64,000 bases of DNA from Clostridiales bacterium. GTDB taxonomy: Bacteria; Bacillota; Clostridia; Lachnospirales; Anaerotignaceae. Where the stretch lies: NCBI GenBank assembly GCA_018364635.1, contig JAGZLR010000007.1:1-64000 (forward strand), given 5' to 3'. Below are positions 42,343-51,433 of this stretch, one piece after another. The notes beneath the pieces are model-generated. The model was not told the origin of the DNA, did not search any database, and worked only from the letters and a program-made list of their open reading frames with translations. Each line of letters opens with the position of its first letter. Position 1 is the first letter of the stretch. Made by a program: the position numbers and the translations under genes.

Positions 42343-43590
42343 ATGAGCGATATAAAAATAGCAATTGCGGGTACAGGCTATGTAGGACTTAGCCTTAGTA
42401 TTCTTCTTTCTCAGCATAATCAAGTAACGGCAGTCGATATTGTCCCTGAAAAAGTGGACATGATCAACAAAAAAATTTCTCCCATTCAGGACAAAGAACT
42501 GGAGGAATATTTAGCAAAAAAAGATCTCAATCTTACTGCGACTCTTGATGCCGCATCAGCCTATCAAGATGCTGATTATATCATCATTGCAGCACCTACC
42601 AACTATGATAGCTCCAAAAATTTTTTTGACACTAGTGCCGTAGAAAGTGTCATTCATCAGGTAATTGACTGTAATCCAAATGCATTTATTATCATTAAAA
42701 GTACAATACCTGTGGGATATACCGCTTCACTTCGAGAGAAGTTAGGAAATAAAAATATTATGTTCAGCCCTGAATTTTTAAGGGAATCTAAGGCACTGTA
42801 TGATAATCTTTTCCCAAGCAGAATTATTGTTGGAACAGACCTAAATGATGAGAGACTAAAAAACGCTGCTCATAACTTTGCAGCTTTAATGCAGGAGGGA
42901 GCAATTAAAAAGAATATAGATACATTATTTATGGGATTTACTGAGGCAGAAGCAGTAAAACTATTTGCCAATACATACCTGGCACTACGTGTATCCTACT
43001 TTAATGAGCTTGATACTTATGCAGAAATGAAAGGACTGAATACCCAAAAGATCATTCAGGGAATCTGTTTAGATCCGCGTATTGGTACCCATTATAATAA
43101 TCCATCCTTTGGTTATGGCGGTTATTGTTTACCAAAAGATACCAAACAACTTTTGGCAAACTATGCTGACGTACCCCAGAATATGATTTCTGCCATCGTA
43201 GAGAGCAATAGAACAAGAAAAGATTTTATTGCAGATAGAGTACTAACTATGGCTGGTTATTATAATTATGATAGCCATGGTGAATACTGTGCGGCTGAAG
43301 AAAAACAGTGTATTATTGGTGTTTATCGTCTGACAATGAAATCAAATTCAGATAATTTTCGTCAGAGTTCCATTCAGGGCGTTATGAAACGAATCAAGGC
43401 AAAAGGTGCAACAGTAATTGTATATGAACCTACGCTGAAAGAAGGAAGTACATTCTTTGGCAGTTTGGTTGTAAATAATCTGGAAATGTTTAAAAAACAA
43501 AGTCATGCTATCATTGCTAATCGGTACGATAGTTGTTTAGATGATGTCATTGATAAAGTGTATACAAGGGATATTTTTAGAAGGGATTAA
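42343..43590 (+). CDS. ugd: UDP-glucose 6-dehydrogenase family
   Basis: 415 aa. NAD-binding [17 protein letters not shown] at residues 8-24; catalytic region [16 protein letters not shown] (Cys near 260) with the substrate loop [17 protein letters not shown] and [16 protein letters not shown]-terminal UDP-binding domain. It resembles the shorter Ugd type that oxidises UDP-glucose to UDP-glucuronate twice over. AAGGAG precedes the ATG. The 123-bp AT-rich gap to the Wzm gene has no clear terminator or promoter. Confidence 0.93.
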   Translation: MSDIKIAIAGTGYVGLSLSILLSQHNQVTAVDIVPEKVDMINKKISPIQDKELEEYLAKKDLNLTATLDAASAYQDADYIIIAAPTNYDSSKNFFDTSAVESVIHQVIDCNPNAFIIIKSTIPVGYTASLREKLGNKNIMFSPEFLRESKALYDNLFPSRIIVGTDLNDERLKNAAHNFAALMQEGAIKKNIDTLFMGFTEAEAVKLFANTYLALRVSYFNELDTYAEMKGLNTQKIIQGICLDPRIGTHYNNPSFGYGGYCLPKDTKQLLANYADVPQNMISAIVESNRTRKDFIADRVLTMAGYYNYDSHGEYCAAEEKQCIIGVYRLTMKSNSDNFRQSSIQGVMKRIKAKGATVIVYEPTLKEGSTFFGSLVVNNLEMFKKQSHAIIANRYDSCLDDVIDKVYTRDIFRRD

Positions 43591-43703
43591 AAGCAAGTAG
43601 GCTATATATCTACCTGAGTTTTTTAAGTTTAAAACTTCAAAATATGACTATCTCCTATTCTTACACTGAAACCATTAGGCTCTATCCCCACTTATCTCAT
43701 TTA

Positions 43704-43755
43704 AAAAAATCCCTTTACTATAGTCTAATATTTTCTATAATAAAGGGATTTTTTT
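43704..43755. terminator. Bidirectional terminator
   Basis: AAATCCCTTTA-x-TATAG / CTATA-x-TAAAGGGATTT stem with T-runs on both strands between convergent ugd and TolC-like genes. Confidence 0.82.
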
Positions 43756-43772
43756 ATTTTGTAAGTAAACTT

Positions 43773-44963
43773 TTATGATGCGCTACTTCCGCTCATAACC
43801 AACATTGATGGATTTTCAAATGTAAACTTTGCTGTGTCATAGTTAAAGTCATTCGTCAAGATATTAGTCTCTGCCTGCTTTACCGCAAGAGCCGCTTGAT
43901 CCACAGCTAACTGCGTTGTATTTCCAATCTCAAAATTCTTCTTTGCTGTATCATAATTCCTTTGCGCTGTAGATAATGCAGTTTCCAGAGAAATTCTGTT
44001 TGCTTCCAACTGTTGTAAAGAATTATATGTGCTACGAATTTTTTCCCTCATGGAATCCGAAGTATCTTTCAGTGTTCTCTCAGCCGTCTTCATTTTTACT
44101 TCTTTTGACATATAGCTTTCTGAAGCTCCATCATAAGCATAGGCATTTACACCAAACTTAGCACTTTCCGCATTAGCTTCTTGAATTTTTATATATGGGT
44201 CTGTAGACAATTTTCTTGTGACGTAAGATTCAATTCCTGCCTCAACTGAAACAGGTTCTGTATCCGCAGTGTACTCTATCGTGTATCTTTCTGCTGTATC
44301 AAAGCCTAACAAGTTATTTAAGCCTACATATAAACTTTGTATAGAAAGCTCTAAACTTTCCACTGCCTTCTTGGATTGCTCTAATTTATCCTTTGCTGTT
44401 GCAAGATCCACATCACTGAGCATTCCCAACTCATTCTTCACTCGACTTTGCTCATAACTTTCCTCTGCAACTGACAGAGACTGTTTTGCCAATTCTAACT
44501 GATCTTCTGCCTTTTTAATCTGAATAAAGTAATTCTTCACCATGTATTCTGTCGAAATCTCAATAATTTCTTTATTATATTTTGAATTTTGTAAGTTTGT
44601 ATCCAAAGAATTGATGCTATTCAATGCAGATAAACTTACTGTTGGCAAAGTCGCAATAATCGTAGTATCATCTGGAACTGCAATATAATCCACAGTCTGC
44701 ATCAACTTTTGTTTGCTGTCTTCCATCAATTCTACATTATCTTCCAATGTCTGGATAGAAGTATTATTATCTAATCCTTTTGCTAATGCCTCATCATAAT
44801 TTAATACATGATCCTCTAAAGCAGTTTTTAAATTTACATCAACCTTTTCTTTCTTATTTGAGTAAGTGATTTGCCCTTCTTTAGCAAAAACACCTGTTGG
44901 GAATATCATAACAGCCATTAACACAGCTGCTATTCCTCTAAAACATTTCTTCTTCACTGTCAA
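43773..44963 (-). CDS. TolC-family (OEP) coiled-coil secreted protein
   Basis: 396 aa. Signal peptide ending near GVFA-KE. The rest is long helices with TolC/OEP landmarks: QSLSVAEESYEQSRVKNELGMLSDVDLATAK and NYDTAKKNFEIGNTTQLAVDQAALAVKQAE, two related hairpins about 185 residues apart, the repeat pattern of the family. TolC normally crosses an outer membrane, which monoderm Clostridia lack, so the job here must differ: envelope adaptor or surface tube. It lies 15 nt downstream of a stalk-domain gene, with which it forms an operon. Terminator downstream. Confidence 0.85.
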   Translation of the reverse strand: MTVKKKCFRGIAAVLMAVMIFPTGVFAKEGQITYSNKKEKVDVNLKTALEDHVLNYDEALAKGLDNNTSIQTLEDNVELMEDSKQKLMQTVDYIAVPDDTTIIATLPTVSLSALNSINSLDTNLQNSKYNKEIIEISTEYMVKNYFIQIKKAEDQLELAKQSLSVAEESYEQSRVKNELGMLSDVDLATAKDKLEQSKKAVESLELSIQSLYVGLNNLLGFDTAERYTIEYTADTEPVSVEAGIESYVTRKLSTDPYIKIQEANAESAKFGVNAYAYDGASESYMSKEVKMKTAERTLKDTSDSMREKIRSTYNSLQQLEANRISLETALSTAQRNYDTAKKNFEIGNTTQLAVDQAALAVKQAETNILTNDFNYDTAKFTFENPSMLVMSGSSAS

Positions 44964-44978
44964 GACCTCCTAAAGTCA

Positions 44979-45773
44979 TTACTCATCTTTATAATTATCA
45001 TTTTTGAAATTAAATGTCAATTCTTCACTAGTTGCAGTTGTTGTTCCATTTTCTCTCAATGTTACTGTCAAAGATGCATTCTTCCAGTTTTCTGGGAATC
45101 TATCAAACACCAGATATCCAGCATATTCATCACTGTCGCTGTCATCATCTTTCTGCTGAATGTCGTTATACCATCCCTTATCCCACATACTATTATTCTT
45201 TAACATATTATATTCTTTTCCATCTACTTTTACAACAGCACTATTTTGCGCCAACTGATAGCGATTAATTTCACTCTTATTGATAACTTCTATGTATATT
45301 CTAGTACCTTGTACTGATTCTGTTGTATCCACATCTTGAGTAGAAATTCCTGTTACTGAAACTTTATAATTGCTTGTTGACTTTGATACTGGCAAATCAG
45401 AATAAATTGTTACCCCATCTGGTTTTTCATCTTCAGATACATAAACCGGCACTTCTTTTTCCACAACTTTTTCTATATATTCTGTCTTTATCTGAGGCTC
45501 TGGACTATAGACAGAAATCAGCTTTTTATTTTCATCCCACTGAACTTCAAATCCTAATGTCTCTGCCAACCAACGCATTGGTACATAAGTGGATCCACCA
45601 TAGTTTAATACTGGCAATGTTGATGGATTTGCTACAACCTCATCATTGACTTTAAAAAACGCGTCATTAAAGACCAAAGTCATAACACTAGAATTCGCTG
45701 CCAATACACTTGTTGTAAGCATACACGCTGCTCCTGCCATAAAACCAAGGATCAGCTGTCTATATTTCTTCAT
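44979..45773 (-). CDS. Secreted stalk-domain (copper amine oxidase N-like) protein
   Basis: 264 aa. Signal peptide ending near VLAA-NSS. Residues 30-90 contain one stalk motif, VPMRWLAETLGFEVQWDENKKLISV. Then a charged linker (EYIEKVVEKEVPVYVSEDEK) and a 120-aa beta-rich C-terminal domain with SVTGISTQDVDTTESVQGTRIYIEVINKSE and YAGYLVFDRFPENWKNASLTVTLRENG. No catalytic motif. First gene of an operon with the TolC-like protein, 15 nt apart. AAGGAGG precedes the ATG. Confidence 0.85.
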   Translation of the reverse strand: MKKYRQLILGFMAGAACMLTTSVLAANSSVMTLVFNDAFFKVNDEVVANPSTLPVLNYGGSTYVPMRWLAETLGFEVQWDENKKLISVYSPEPQIKTEYIEKVVEKEVPVYVSEDEKPDGVTIYSDLPVSKSTSNYKVSVTGISTQDVDTTESVQGTRIYIEVINKSEINRYQLAQNSAVVKVDGKEYNMLKNNSMWDKGWYNDIQQKDDDSDSDEYAGYLVFDRFPENWKNASLTVTLRENGTTTATSEELTFNFKNDNYKDE

Positions 45774-46001
45774 AAAAAATCCTCCTTAAAGAATTACTAA
45801 AATTATAATTAATTTTTAGCTCTATGTAATAAGGATACGATATTCAAGAAAAAAAGTCTACCCTTGTAACTAAATTGAAATAAAAAAGTCTCAAAAAATA
45901 GTTTTATTCTAAATCTTTTTTATCTCCCTCATCCTTCATAGGACACTTAAAATACTTACACATTCCTACAAAAAATTAACCCTTCCTTTTGGTATATAAT
46001 T

Positions 46002-46035
46002 AAAAAAAACAAGAGCCTCACAGAGGAGGCTCTTG
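46002..46035 (-). terminator. Terminator of the large surface-protein gene
   Basis: On the minus strand CAAGAGCCTC / GAGGCTCTTG perfect 10-bp stem, 6-nt loop, then T8: a very strong terminator in keeping with a highly expressed gene. Confidence 0.92.
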
Positions 46036-46065
46036 CCGCTATATTTACTTAATTTATTATTTAAA

Positions 46066-48363
46066 TTAGTTTAATGTAGCTGTTCTTGTAGCTTCGTCCC
46101 AAACGATCTTTTCATCTGTTAAGCCCAGAGCATAGCCAAGGTCTCTTACAGGGATGAAAATTCTTTCGTCTTTGATGATAGCTGGTGTGTTCATAGGTAC
46201 ATCGATACCCATGATGTTCATTACGTTCTTACCAACTGTCATGGAGAAGTTTCTGGATCCCATGTTGAAGAATGCTGTCTTGGAAGCGTCATCCCACTTA
46301 ATAGCAGCTACGCCAGAGAGAGCTTCAACGATAGCTCTTACAGGGAGCATCATGTATCCATCAGAGTTGATGAATGCAGGAACATCCAGAGTAATTTCTT
46401 CTTTACCAGTTTTCATTGTTGTAGCATCAGCTGTGATAACAAGTGTTGTTGTGAAGGAAGAATCATCCTGGTCACGACCTGCTGTAACAACTGTTACATA
46501 GTCTTCAACAACTGTTACGGAATCGCAATCGAAACCAGCTGTCTTTGTCTTAGCATCGTTTGCATTGGAAGCGAACAGTGGATCTTCTTCGATGTATTCA
46601 TCTGTATAATCGATGATTTCGATATCGCCTGCATTGTCAACGAAATCTGGGTTAGTTAATGTCTTGTCATCCAAATCTTCATCAACGTTAGCTGCCAGTT
46701 TCAGAGCATAGTTACCAACTGGGATAGTTCTGTCAAGGTACAGGGAGTTGCCTGTTAATTTCAGAACAGCTGGAGTCTTAGAAGAAGCGGATTTGATCTT
46801 AATCTTGATCAGGTTACCATCTTTTTCAACTTTGTCGATCTTGATATCGCCTTCTACTACTTCGATTTCTGGAGTAGCGTCAAAGTCGATCTTGTCAAGT
46901 TTCAGAGTAACTGTAGAGTTGGATGGAAGAGCGCCTGCTTCGTTTTCTGTAATTGTGATGTCGCCAGATGTAACTTTTCTGTAGTCGATAGATACGTCCT
47001 GAGCGTCAGCTGTTACAGTAACAGGAGCAACTACTTTAGCTACTGTAGCTTCCAGTGTACCATCGATAGATGGTCCGCCAAGAGATGCTACTACGTCGCC
47101 TGTGAAGTCTGGAGCTGTTTCTACAGTGAACTGTAATTCAAGTTCCATCTTCTTGTCTTCCTGAGCATAGAAGCCAGTGATTTCAAGTTCTCTTCTGTCC
47201 TTGTCGTTGATTTCAATTTTCTTTTTATCGCTCTTAGATTCGTCAACTTTATCAGAATCTGTCAGTTCAGCATCGATGAATTTAACGCCTTCTGGAAGAG
47301 TGATTGTTGTTTTTCTTCCTGTCCACCAGGAATTAGGAGCTGTTTCTTTGATTGTAACTTTCAGAAGATCAACATCGCCGTTGTCTCTACCAGAGAAGAT
47401 TGTAGGAACGTCAGCATCTTCAGCTTTGAATGTTACACCATAGTCAACTGTCTTAGCAGCATCTACAGTAGCTTTTGTAATACCGCAGCCGCTTACAGTA
47501 ATTGTAGCGATGTCGCCAGCATCAGACTCATCATCTTCTACTGTGATACCACTGATAACGATTTTGATTTTAGATGTTTCACTAGGCTCACCTTTTTCAA
47601 AATCGAATTCGATTGTATCATCGTTTTTGTTGATTACACCGTTTACTGTACCCTGAGCGAAAGTACCTTTACCGTCACCAGTTACGATTTCAGCCTTAGG
47701 TGTACCAGAGAATGTGTAATCTCCGCTAACTTTCAGTTTTAATGTACCTTTCTTTAAGGAACCTGGAACAACTTCTGTGATAACGATTGGTTTGATTTCA
47801 ACTTCGTCATCAATTGCCATATCTTCTACTTTTTCAATTGTTGTTGTTGTGTCTCCAGAAGATACTGTAGCGAATGTGTAAGTACCAGCGGATACAGCAG
47901 AGTCAACAGGATCAATTGTTACTGTAGCATCTCCGTCGTCTTTCAGTGTAACAACGAGTGGAATTAAGTAACCTTCATCTTTATTGTTCAGCTCAACCAT
48001 GCCTTTTGCTGTAAACATAGCCTGTTTAGCTGTTAATTTTTTGTAAGATACTTCAGCTGTTCCTGCATCAGTAATTGTACCAACTTTCTTTAATGCTGCA
48101 GCATCATACTTACCTTCGTTGTTGTTATCATAGTCCATATTCCACTCTGCGTTTGTCAGAGTTAAGATGAATGTATCGCCATTTGCGCTGAAATCACCTT
48201 TTGTTTTCAGGAACAGATAGCATCCATCCTCTAATTTGTACTCAACGTCTTCTTTACCGGAAACAACTTTGGAAATTTTGTTTTCAGATGAAGCAAAAGA
48301 AGTCATAGGTACAGCTGTTACAACCATAGCACCAGCTAATAATAAAGCTAATTTTCTCTTCAT
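46066..48363 (-). CDS. Large secreted stalk-domain surface protein (S-layer-like)
   Basis: 765 aa with a signal peptide ending at TSFAS. The N-terminal 640 residues are beta-rich, acidic, Ser/Thr/Val-rich repeats with few cysteines; the last 110 residues form a two-repeat stalk domain (YMMLPVRAIVEALSGVAAIKWD; IFIPVRDLGYALGLTDEKIVWDE). No SLH domain or LPXTG was seen, so anchoring is unclear. Codon usage looks biased to a few codons (GTT, GCT, AAC, ATC), unlike neighbours, and it has tandem strong promoters and a T8 terminator, all signs of very high expression. I infer a major cell-surface protein. GGGAGG precedes the ATG. Confidence 0.85.
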   Translation of the reverse strand: MKRKLALLLAGAMVVTAVPMTSFASSENKISKVVSGKEDVEYKLEDGCYLFLKTKGDFSANGDTFILTLTNAEWNMDYDNNNEGKYDAAALKKVGTITDAGTAEVSYKKLTAKQAMFTAKGMVELNNKDEGYLIPLVVTLKDDGDATVTIDPVDSAVSAGTYTFATVSSGDTTTTIEKVEDMAIDDEVEIKPIVITEVVPGSLKKGTLKLKVSGDYTFSGTPKAEIVTGDGKGTFAQGTVNGVINKNDDTIEFDFEKGEPSETSKIKIVISGITVEDDESDAGDIATITVSGCGITKATVDAAKTVDYGVTFKAEDADVPTIFSGRDNGDVDLLKVTIKETAPNSWWTGRKTTITLPEGVKFIDAELTDSDKVDESKSDKKKIEINDKDRRELEITGFYAQEDKKMELELQFTVETAPDFTGDVVASLGGPSIDGTLEATVAKVVAPVTVTADAQDVSIDYRKVTSGDITITENEAGALPSNSTVTLKLDKIDFDATPEIEVVEGDIKIDKVEKDGNLIKIKIKSASSKTPAVLKLTGNSLYLDRTIPVGNYALKLAANVDEDLDDKTLTNPDFVDNAGDIEIIDYTDEYIEEDPLFASNANDAKTKTAGFDCDSVTVVEDYVTVVTAGRDQDDSSFTTTLVITADATTMKTGKEEITLDVPAFINSDGYMMLPVRAIVEALSGVAAIKWDDASKTAFFNMGSRNFSMTVGKNVMNIMGIDVPMNTPAIIKDERIFIPVRDLGYALGLTDEKIVWDEATRTATLN

Positions 48364-48435
48364 TTGGTTTTTTTCCTCCCTTTAAATGTGTGGTTTTGTG
48401 TAGAGAAGCCTGAAAAGCCTCTTAATACGGATTGT

Positions 48436-48465
48436 ATTATAGCACCCCTAACCCCTTTACGTCAA
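48436..48465 (-). promoter_or_regulatory. Promoter P1 of the surface-protein gene
   Basis: On the minus strand TTGACG (forward 48460-48465), 18 bp, TGC-TATAAT (forward 48436-48441): an extended -10. Direct TTACA repeats lie upstream at forward 48481-48509. Confidence 0.8.
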
Positions 48466-48480
48466 CACCACTTCTGAATG

Positions 48481-48509
48481 TGTAACAATTCTGTAATATG
48501 AACTGTTAC
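48481..48509 (-). promoter_or_regulatory. Direct TTACA-type repeats upstream of P1
   Basis: Read on the minus strand: GTAACA, ATTACA, GTTACA, with start-to-start spacing of 12 and 11 bp. Located 16-45 bp upstream of the -35 of P1, the usual site for an OmpR/PhoP-type response regulator. Weaker TGT-like repeats extend to 48530. Confidence 0.55.
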
Positions 48510-48552
48510 CATACTGTCCCCGTGTGTTGGTCGGGTTCTTAATGCTGAATTC

Positions 48553-48581
48553 ATTATAGCCTGAGAACTTTTTTTTTGCAA
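48553..48581 (-). promoter_or_regulatory. Promoter P2 of the surface-protein gene
   Basis: On the minus strand TTGCAA (forward 48576-48581), 17 bp, TATAAT (forward 48553-48558). A second set of TTACA repeats precedes it (48586-48620: TTACAG and TTACAA 11 bp apart). Confidence 0.75.
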
Positions 48582-48675
48582 TAGAAACAGTTAACTTGTA
48601 ATTTAACTGTAACAGATGGCCTATTTTTTGCTGTATTTTGGATAAATCCTATGATTTTACCCATATTTTGTATCT

Positions 48676-48697
48676 GTTTTGTTACAGATATATTACA
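48676..48697 (+). promoter_or_regulatory. TTACA repeats facing the dnaD gene
   Basis: TTACAG and TTACAC, starts 11 bp apart, on the plus strand, about 50 bp upstream of the -35 of the dnaD-type gene. Same motif as those upstream of P1 and P2 but in opposite orientation. Confidence 0.5.
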
Positions 48698-48746
48698 CGA
48701 CCCCTTTCCTGACAACCTGTAACTGGTGAGTTTAAGATTTATTTTT

Positions 48747-48775
48747 TTGTTATTTTCAAAGTAGTATGTTATACT
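48747..48775 (+). promoter_or_regulatory. Predicted promoter of the DnaD-domain gene
   Basis: TTGTTA (48747-48752), 17 bp, TATACT (48770-48775), about 40 bp before the ATG at 48815. Confidence 0.65.
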
Positions 48776-48814
48776 GCTACTATAAAAATATCTGTTGAAA
48801 GGAGAAGTTACAGG

Positions 48815-49819
48815 ATGCAGTTTTTCTATTCATCCAATGCCTCCCAAGCAAATGCTATTTCTATTCCTAACGATTTTATTGAAAAGTTCGTTCCCACAGC
48901 GGAACCGCTTTTCACTGCTGTTTATATTTATACCTTATATAAATGTGTTCAAAATGAACCTTGTGACAGTATTTCTTTAGCCTCTGTATTTCATTCTTCA
49001 GAGGATGAAATTGATGCTATCTGGCATTTTTGGATCCAACAAAGCTTAGCCATATTAAAAAATAACCGCATTGAGTTAACCCCTCCCTCTTCTGGTAAAA
49101 AAAGAGTGGTCAGCACAAAAGCTCCTGTCTATAGCCCACAGGAGTTAGCACTATATCAACAAAACGATGCAGGAGTTAGAGATATTTTTTCATCCGCCGA
49201 ATCTTATTTAGGCAGAATCCTCTCGCAAAATGAACTCTCCATTCTTTTTAGTCTTCACGATTGGCTAGGCTTTTCTTTTGAGATGATTGAATTTATGCTA
49301 GCATACTACGCCTCCACCGGAAAAGCATCCATTCGTTATATTGAACAAGTAGCAATTAATTGGAAAAAGGAAGGAATCGATACACTGGAAAAGGCAAGAC
49401 AAAAAGTGGACGAGCCCGGAAAAGACTACTATTATATTATGAAAGCTTTAGGGATATCCGGTCGAAATCCTGTGGCAGCGGAAATAAACATTATGAAGAA
49501 ATGGCTAGAACAGTTTAAGTTTTCTTTAGATATTATTGAAGAAGCATGTGAGAAAACTGTTTTGCGTATTGGCAAAAGCAGTTTCTCCTATGCCGATTCT
49601 ATTCTCACAAACTGGTATAAAAACGGAGTAAAAACTAGGGCGGACGTCCGCCGTCTTGACGAAGCCTTCGCTTCTGCCCGCCGTCCGCAGACCGTGGAAA
49701 ACAAACCTAAACCCCAGCCAAAAACAAACCGCTTTGTCAATTATGAACAGCGTGACTGGGATTTTGAAGAACTAGAAAAGAAAGAATCCGAGTATTTACG
49801 TCGTAATCTGAAAGGATAA
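48815..49819 (+). CDS. DnaD-domain protein (replication initiation)
   Basis: 334 aa. Two DnaD/DnaB_2-type domains: residues about 130-200 (LLFSLHDWLGFSFEMIEFMLAYYASTGK with RYIEQVAINWKKEGI) and about 210-280 (YADSILTNWYKNGVKT), preceded by a winged-helix-like N-terminus. DnaD-like proteins remodel DNA and recruit the helicase loader at origins and restart forks. It is 6 nt upstream of a DnaC/DnaI-type loader, so the two form a helicase-loading operon. AAAGGAGAAG lies upstream of ATG. Confidence 0.92.
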   Translation: MQFFYSSNASQANAISIPNDFIEKFVPTAEPLFTAVYIYTLYKCVQNEPCDSISLASVFHSSEDEIDAIWHFWIQQSLAILKNNRIELTPPSSGKKRVVSTKAPVYSPQELALYQQNDAGVRDIFSSAESYLGRILSQNELSILFSLHDWLGFSFEMIEFMLAYYASTGKASIRYIEQVAINWKKEGIDTLEKARQKVDEPGKDYYYIMKALGISGRNPVAAEINIMKKWLEQFKFSLDIIEEACEKTVLRIGKSSFSYADSILTNWYKNGVKTRADVRRLDEAFASARRPQTVENKPKPQPKTNRFVNYEQRDWDFEELEKKESEYLRRNLKG

Positions 49820-49825
49820 TGTTTT

Positions 49826-50827
49826 ATGCCAAATAAATCGTCCCTCTACCGCACCATTTTGCGAGATTATGAAAGAACAAGAGATCTCGCCGCGGCAGAA
49901 CTAAAAAAGAAGCAAGAAAAAATTTATCATAGAATCCCTGAGATTCAACAAATTGATGAGAAAATCTCTCAAACCGGCTTATCCATCGCACGAGCTGTTC
50001 TTGCTCAGCCTAAGAAAGCTGCCGAACTAACTACAAAACTACAAAACGATATTGCTCTTGCAAAAAAACAAAAAGCTGATTTGCTGGAACAGGCTGGTCT
50101 TCCAAAAGACTATCTTTCCATAAAATATCAATGTACAAACTGTAAAGATACTGGTTATATCGGTTCTACCCTTTGCCCTTGTTTTACACAAAAATTAGTG
50201 GAAGCAGCATACAGCTTCTCAAATTTAAAGGAAATCCTCGCAGATGAAAATTTTGATTCCTTTGTCTTTGATTACTATTCACCATACCCTGATGAAAAGA
50301 CAGGTATCTCCCCAAGGGATAACATCAAAGAAATCTACACTGTCTGTGTCAATTTTGTAAATAAATTTGATGTATCTTTCCAAAACTTAATGATGTATGG
50401 TAGCACAGGCTTAGGAAAAACGTTTCTCTGCAACTGTATTGCCAAAGAACTTTTAGACCAAGGAAAAACTGTTCTCTATACGACAGCAGCACAGTTATTT
50501 AAAATGATTGAAGAACTCCGATTCCGACATAACGAGGATCAGGAACCTGATTCTTATCTAGACGATATTCTAACTGTAGATTTACTGATTATTGACGACC
50601 TAGGAACTGAATTTTCTACTGTTCTCTCAAGCTCAGAGCTATTCAGTATTCTTAATACTCGTTTGTTAGAGAAAAAACCAGTAATCATTTCCACAAACCT
50701 AGCCTATCAAGATTTAATTCATCAGTATTCTGATCGAATTATTTCAAGAATCACCGGAAATTACACTGCTTTAAGATTCTTTGGCAAAGATATCCGACTG
50801 ATTAAAAAATTTGACCGCAAAGAATAA
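49826..50827 (+). CDS. DnaC/DnaI-type helicase loader ATPase
   Basis: 333 aa. An N-terminal coiled, charged region (1-95), then a zinc-knuckle CTNCKDTGYIGSTLCPCF near residue 102, and an AAA+ module: Walker A GSTGLGKTFL near residue 192, Walker B LLIIDDLG near residue 255, and SRITGNYTALRF with sensor arginines near the end. Such proteins load DnaB-type helicase. The gene follows the DnaD-type gene by 6 nt; AAAGGA lies 9 nt before the ATG. Confidence 0.94.
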   Translation: MPNKSSLYRTILRDYERTRDLAAAELKKKQEKIYHRIPEIQQIDEKISQTGLSIARAVLAQPKKAAELTTKLQNDIALAKKQKADLLEQAGLPKDYLSIKYQCTNCKDTGYIGSTLCPCFTQKLVEAAYSFSNLKEILADENFDSFVFDYYSPYPDEKTGISPRDNIKEIYTVCVNFVNKFDVSFQNLMMYGSTGLGKTFLCNCIAKELLDQGKTVLYTTAAQLFKMIEELRFRHNEDQEPDSYLDDILTVDLLIIDDLGTEFSTVLSSSELFSILNTRLLEKKPVIISTNLAYQDLIHQYSDRIISRITGNYTALRFFGKDIRLIKKFDRKE

Positions 50828-50863
50828 AACTACTTCCTTCTTTTGTTCTCCATTCTAATTATC

Positions 50864-50897
50864 AAAAAAGACCACAGAAATTCTGTGGTCTTTTTTG
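50864..50897. terminator. Bidirectional terminator
   Basis: AAAAAAGACCACAGAA / TTCTGTGGTCTTTTTT perfect stem, T-runs on both strands. Confidence 0.9.
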
Positions 50898-50908
50898 TTT
50901 TTCCTACA

Positions 50909-51421
50909 TCATTTTATTATCACTTGACACATTTCCATCGCTTTCAAAGCATTATCATGGGATTGGGGCGTCACACCTGCACAGCACTTACTATCCACAG
51001 ATAATAAAAGATTTGGCGCAAAAGCCTTAATCAACAGTGCATTAGAAATTACACAGATGTCTGTGCATAACCCAATTAACTCCACCTCATCAAAGGATTG
51101 ATCCACAATATATTGTGCTAATTGTTGAGAAGCAAATGTATTTTTTTCAAATCGTTTCCCTGGAATAGATTGAAGGCTTTTGTGGAGTTCCCAGCCTGGA
51201 CTAAACCGGATACAGTGCGGAATTGGCAAATGTTTTCCCTCTTGTGTATCCATATAATCCTCATTATGGGTATCTAGAGTAAATACAATCTCATCAGAAG
51301 CTTTTAAAGAGGATTTCACTTTCTCTAAAACCAAAGGCAACCTTTCCTGTGCTTCCTTTGTGCCCAAAGCTCCATCAATAAAATCATTCTGCATGTCCAC
51401 TACTACTAATAATTTTTTCAT
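50909..51421 (-). CDS. Isochorismatase-family cysteine hydrolase (nicotinamidase-like)
   Basis: 170 aa. Catalytic triad is visible: D in VVDMQNDF (residue 9), K in FEKNTF (near 94) and C in GLCTDICV (near 119), with the cis-peptide region preceding the cysteine. A DTHNEDYMDTQEGKHLPIPHC segment resembles the metal site of nicotinamidases. The family includes nicotinamidase (NAD salvage), isochorismatase and others. It starts 12 nt after the upstream O-antigen-ligase gene stop, probably one transcript. Confidence 0.88.
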   Translation of the reverse strand: MKKLLVVVDMQNDFIDGALGTKEAQERLPLVLEKVKSSLKASDEIVFTLDTHNEDYMDTQEGKHLPIPHCIRFSPGWELHKSLQSIPGKRFEKNTFASQQLAQYIVDQSFDEVELIGLCTDICVISNALLIKAFAPNLLLSVDSKCCAGVTPQSHDNALKAMEMCQVIIK

Positions 51422-51433
51422 AGCAAAACTCCC

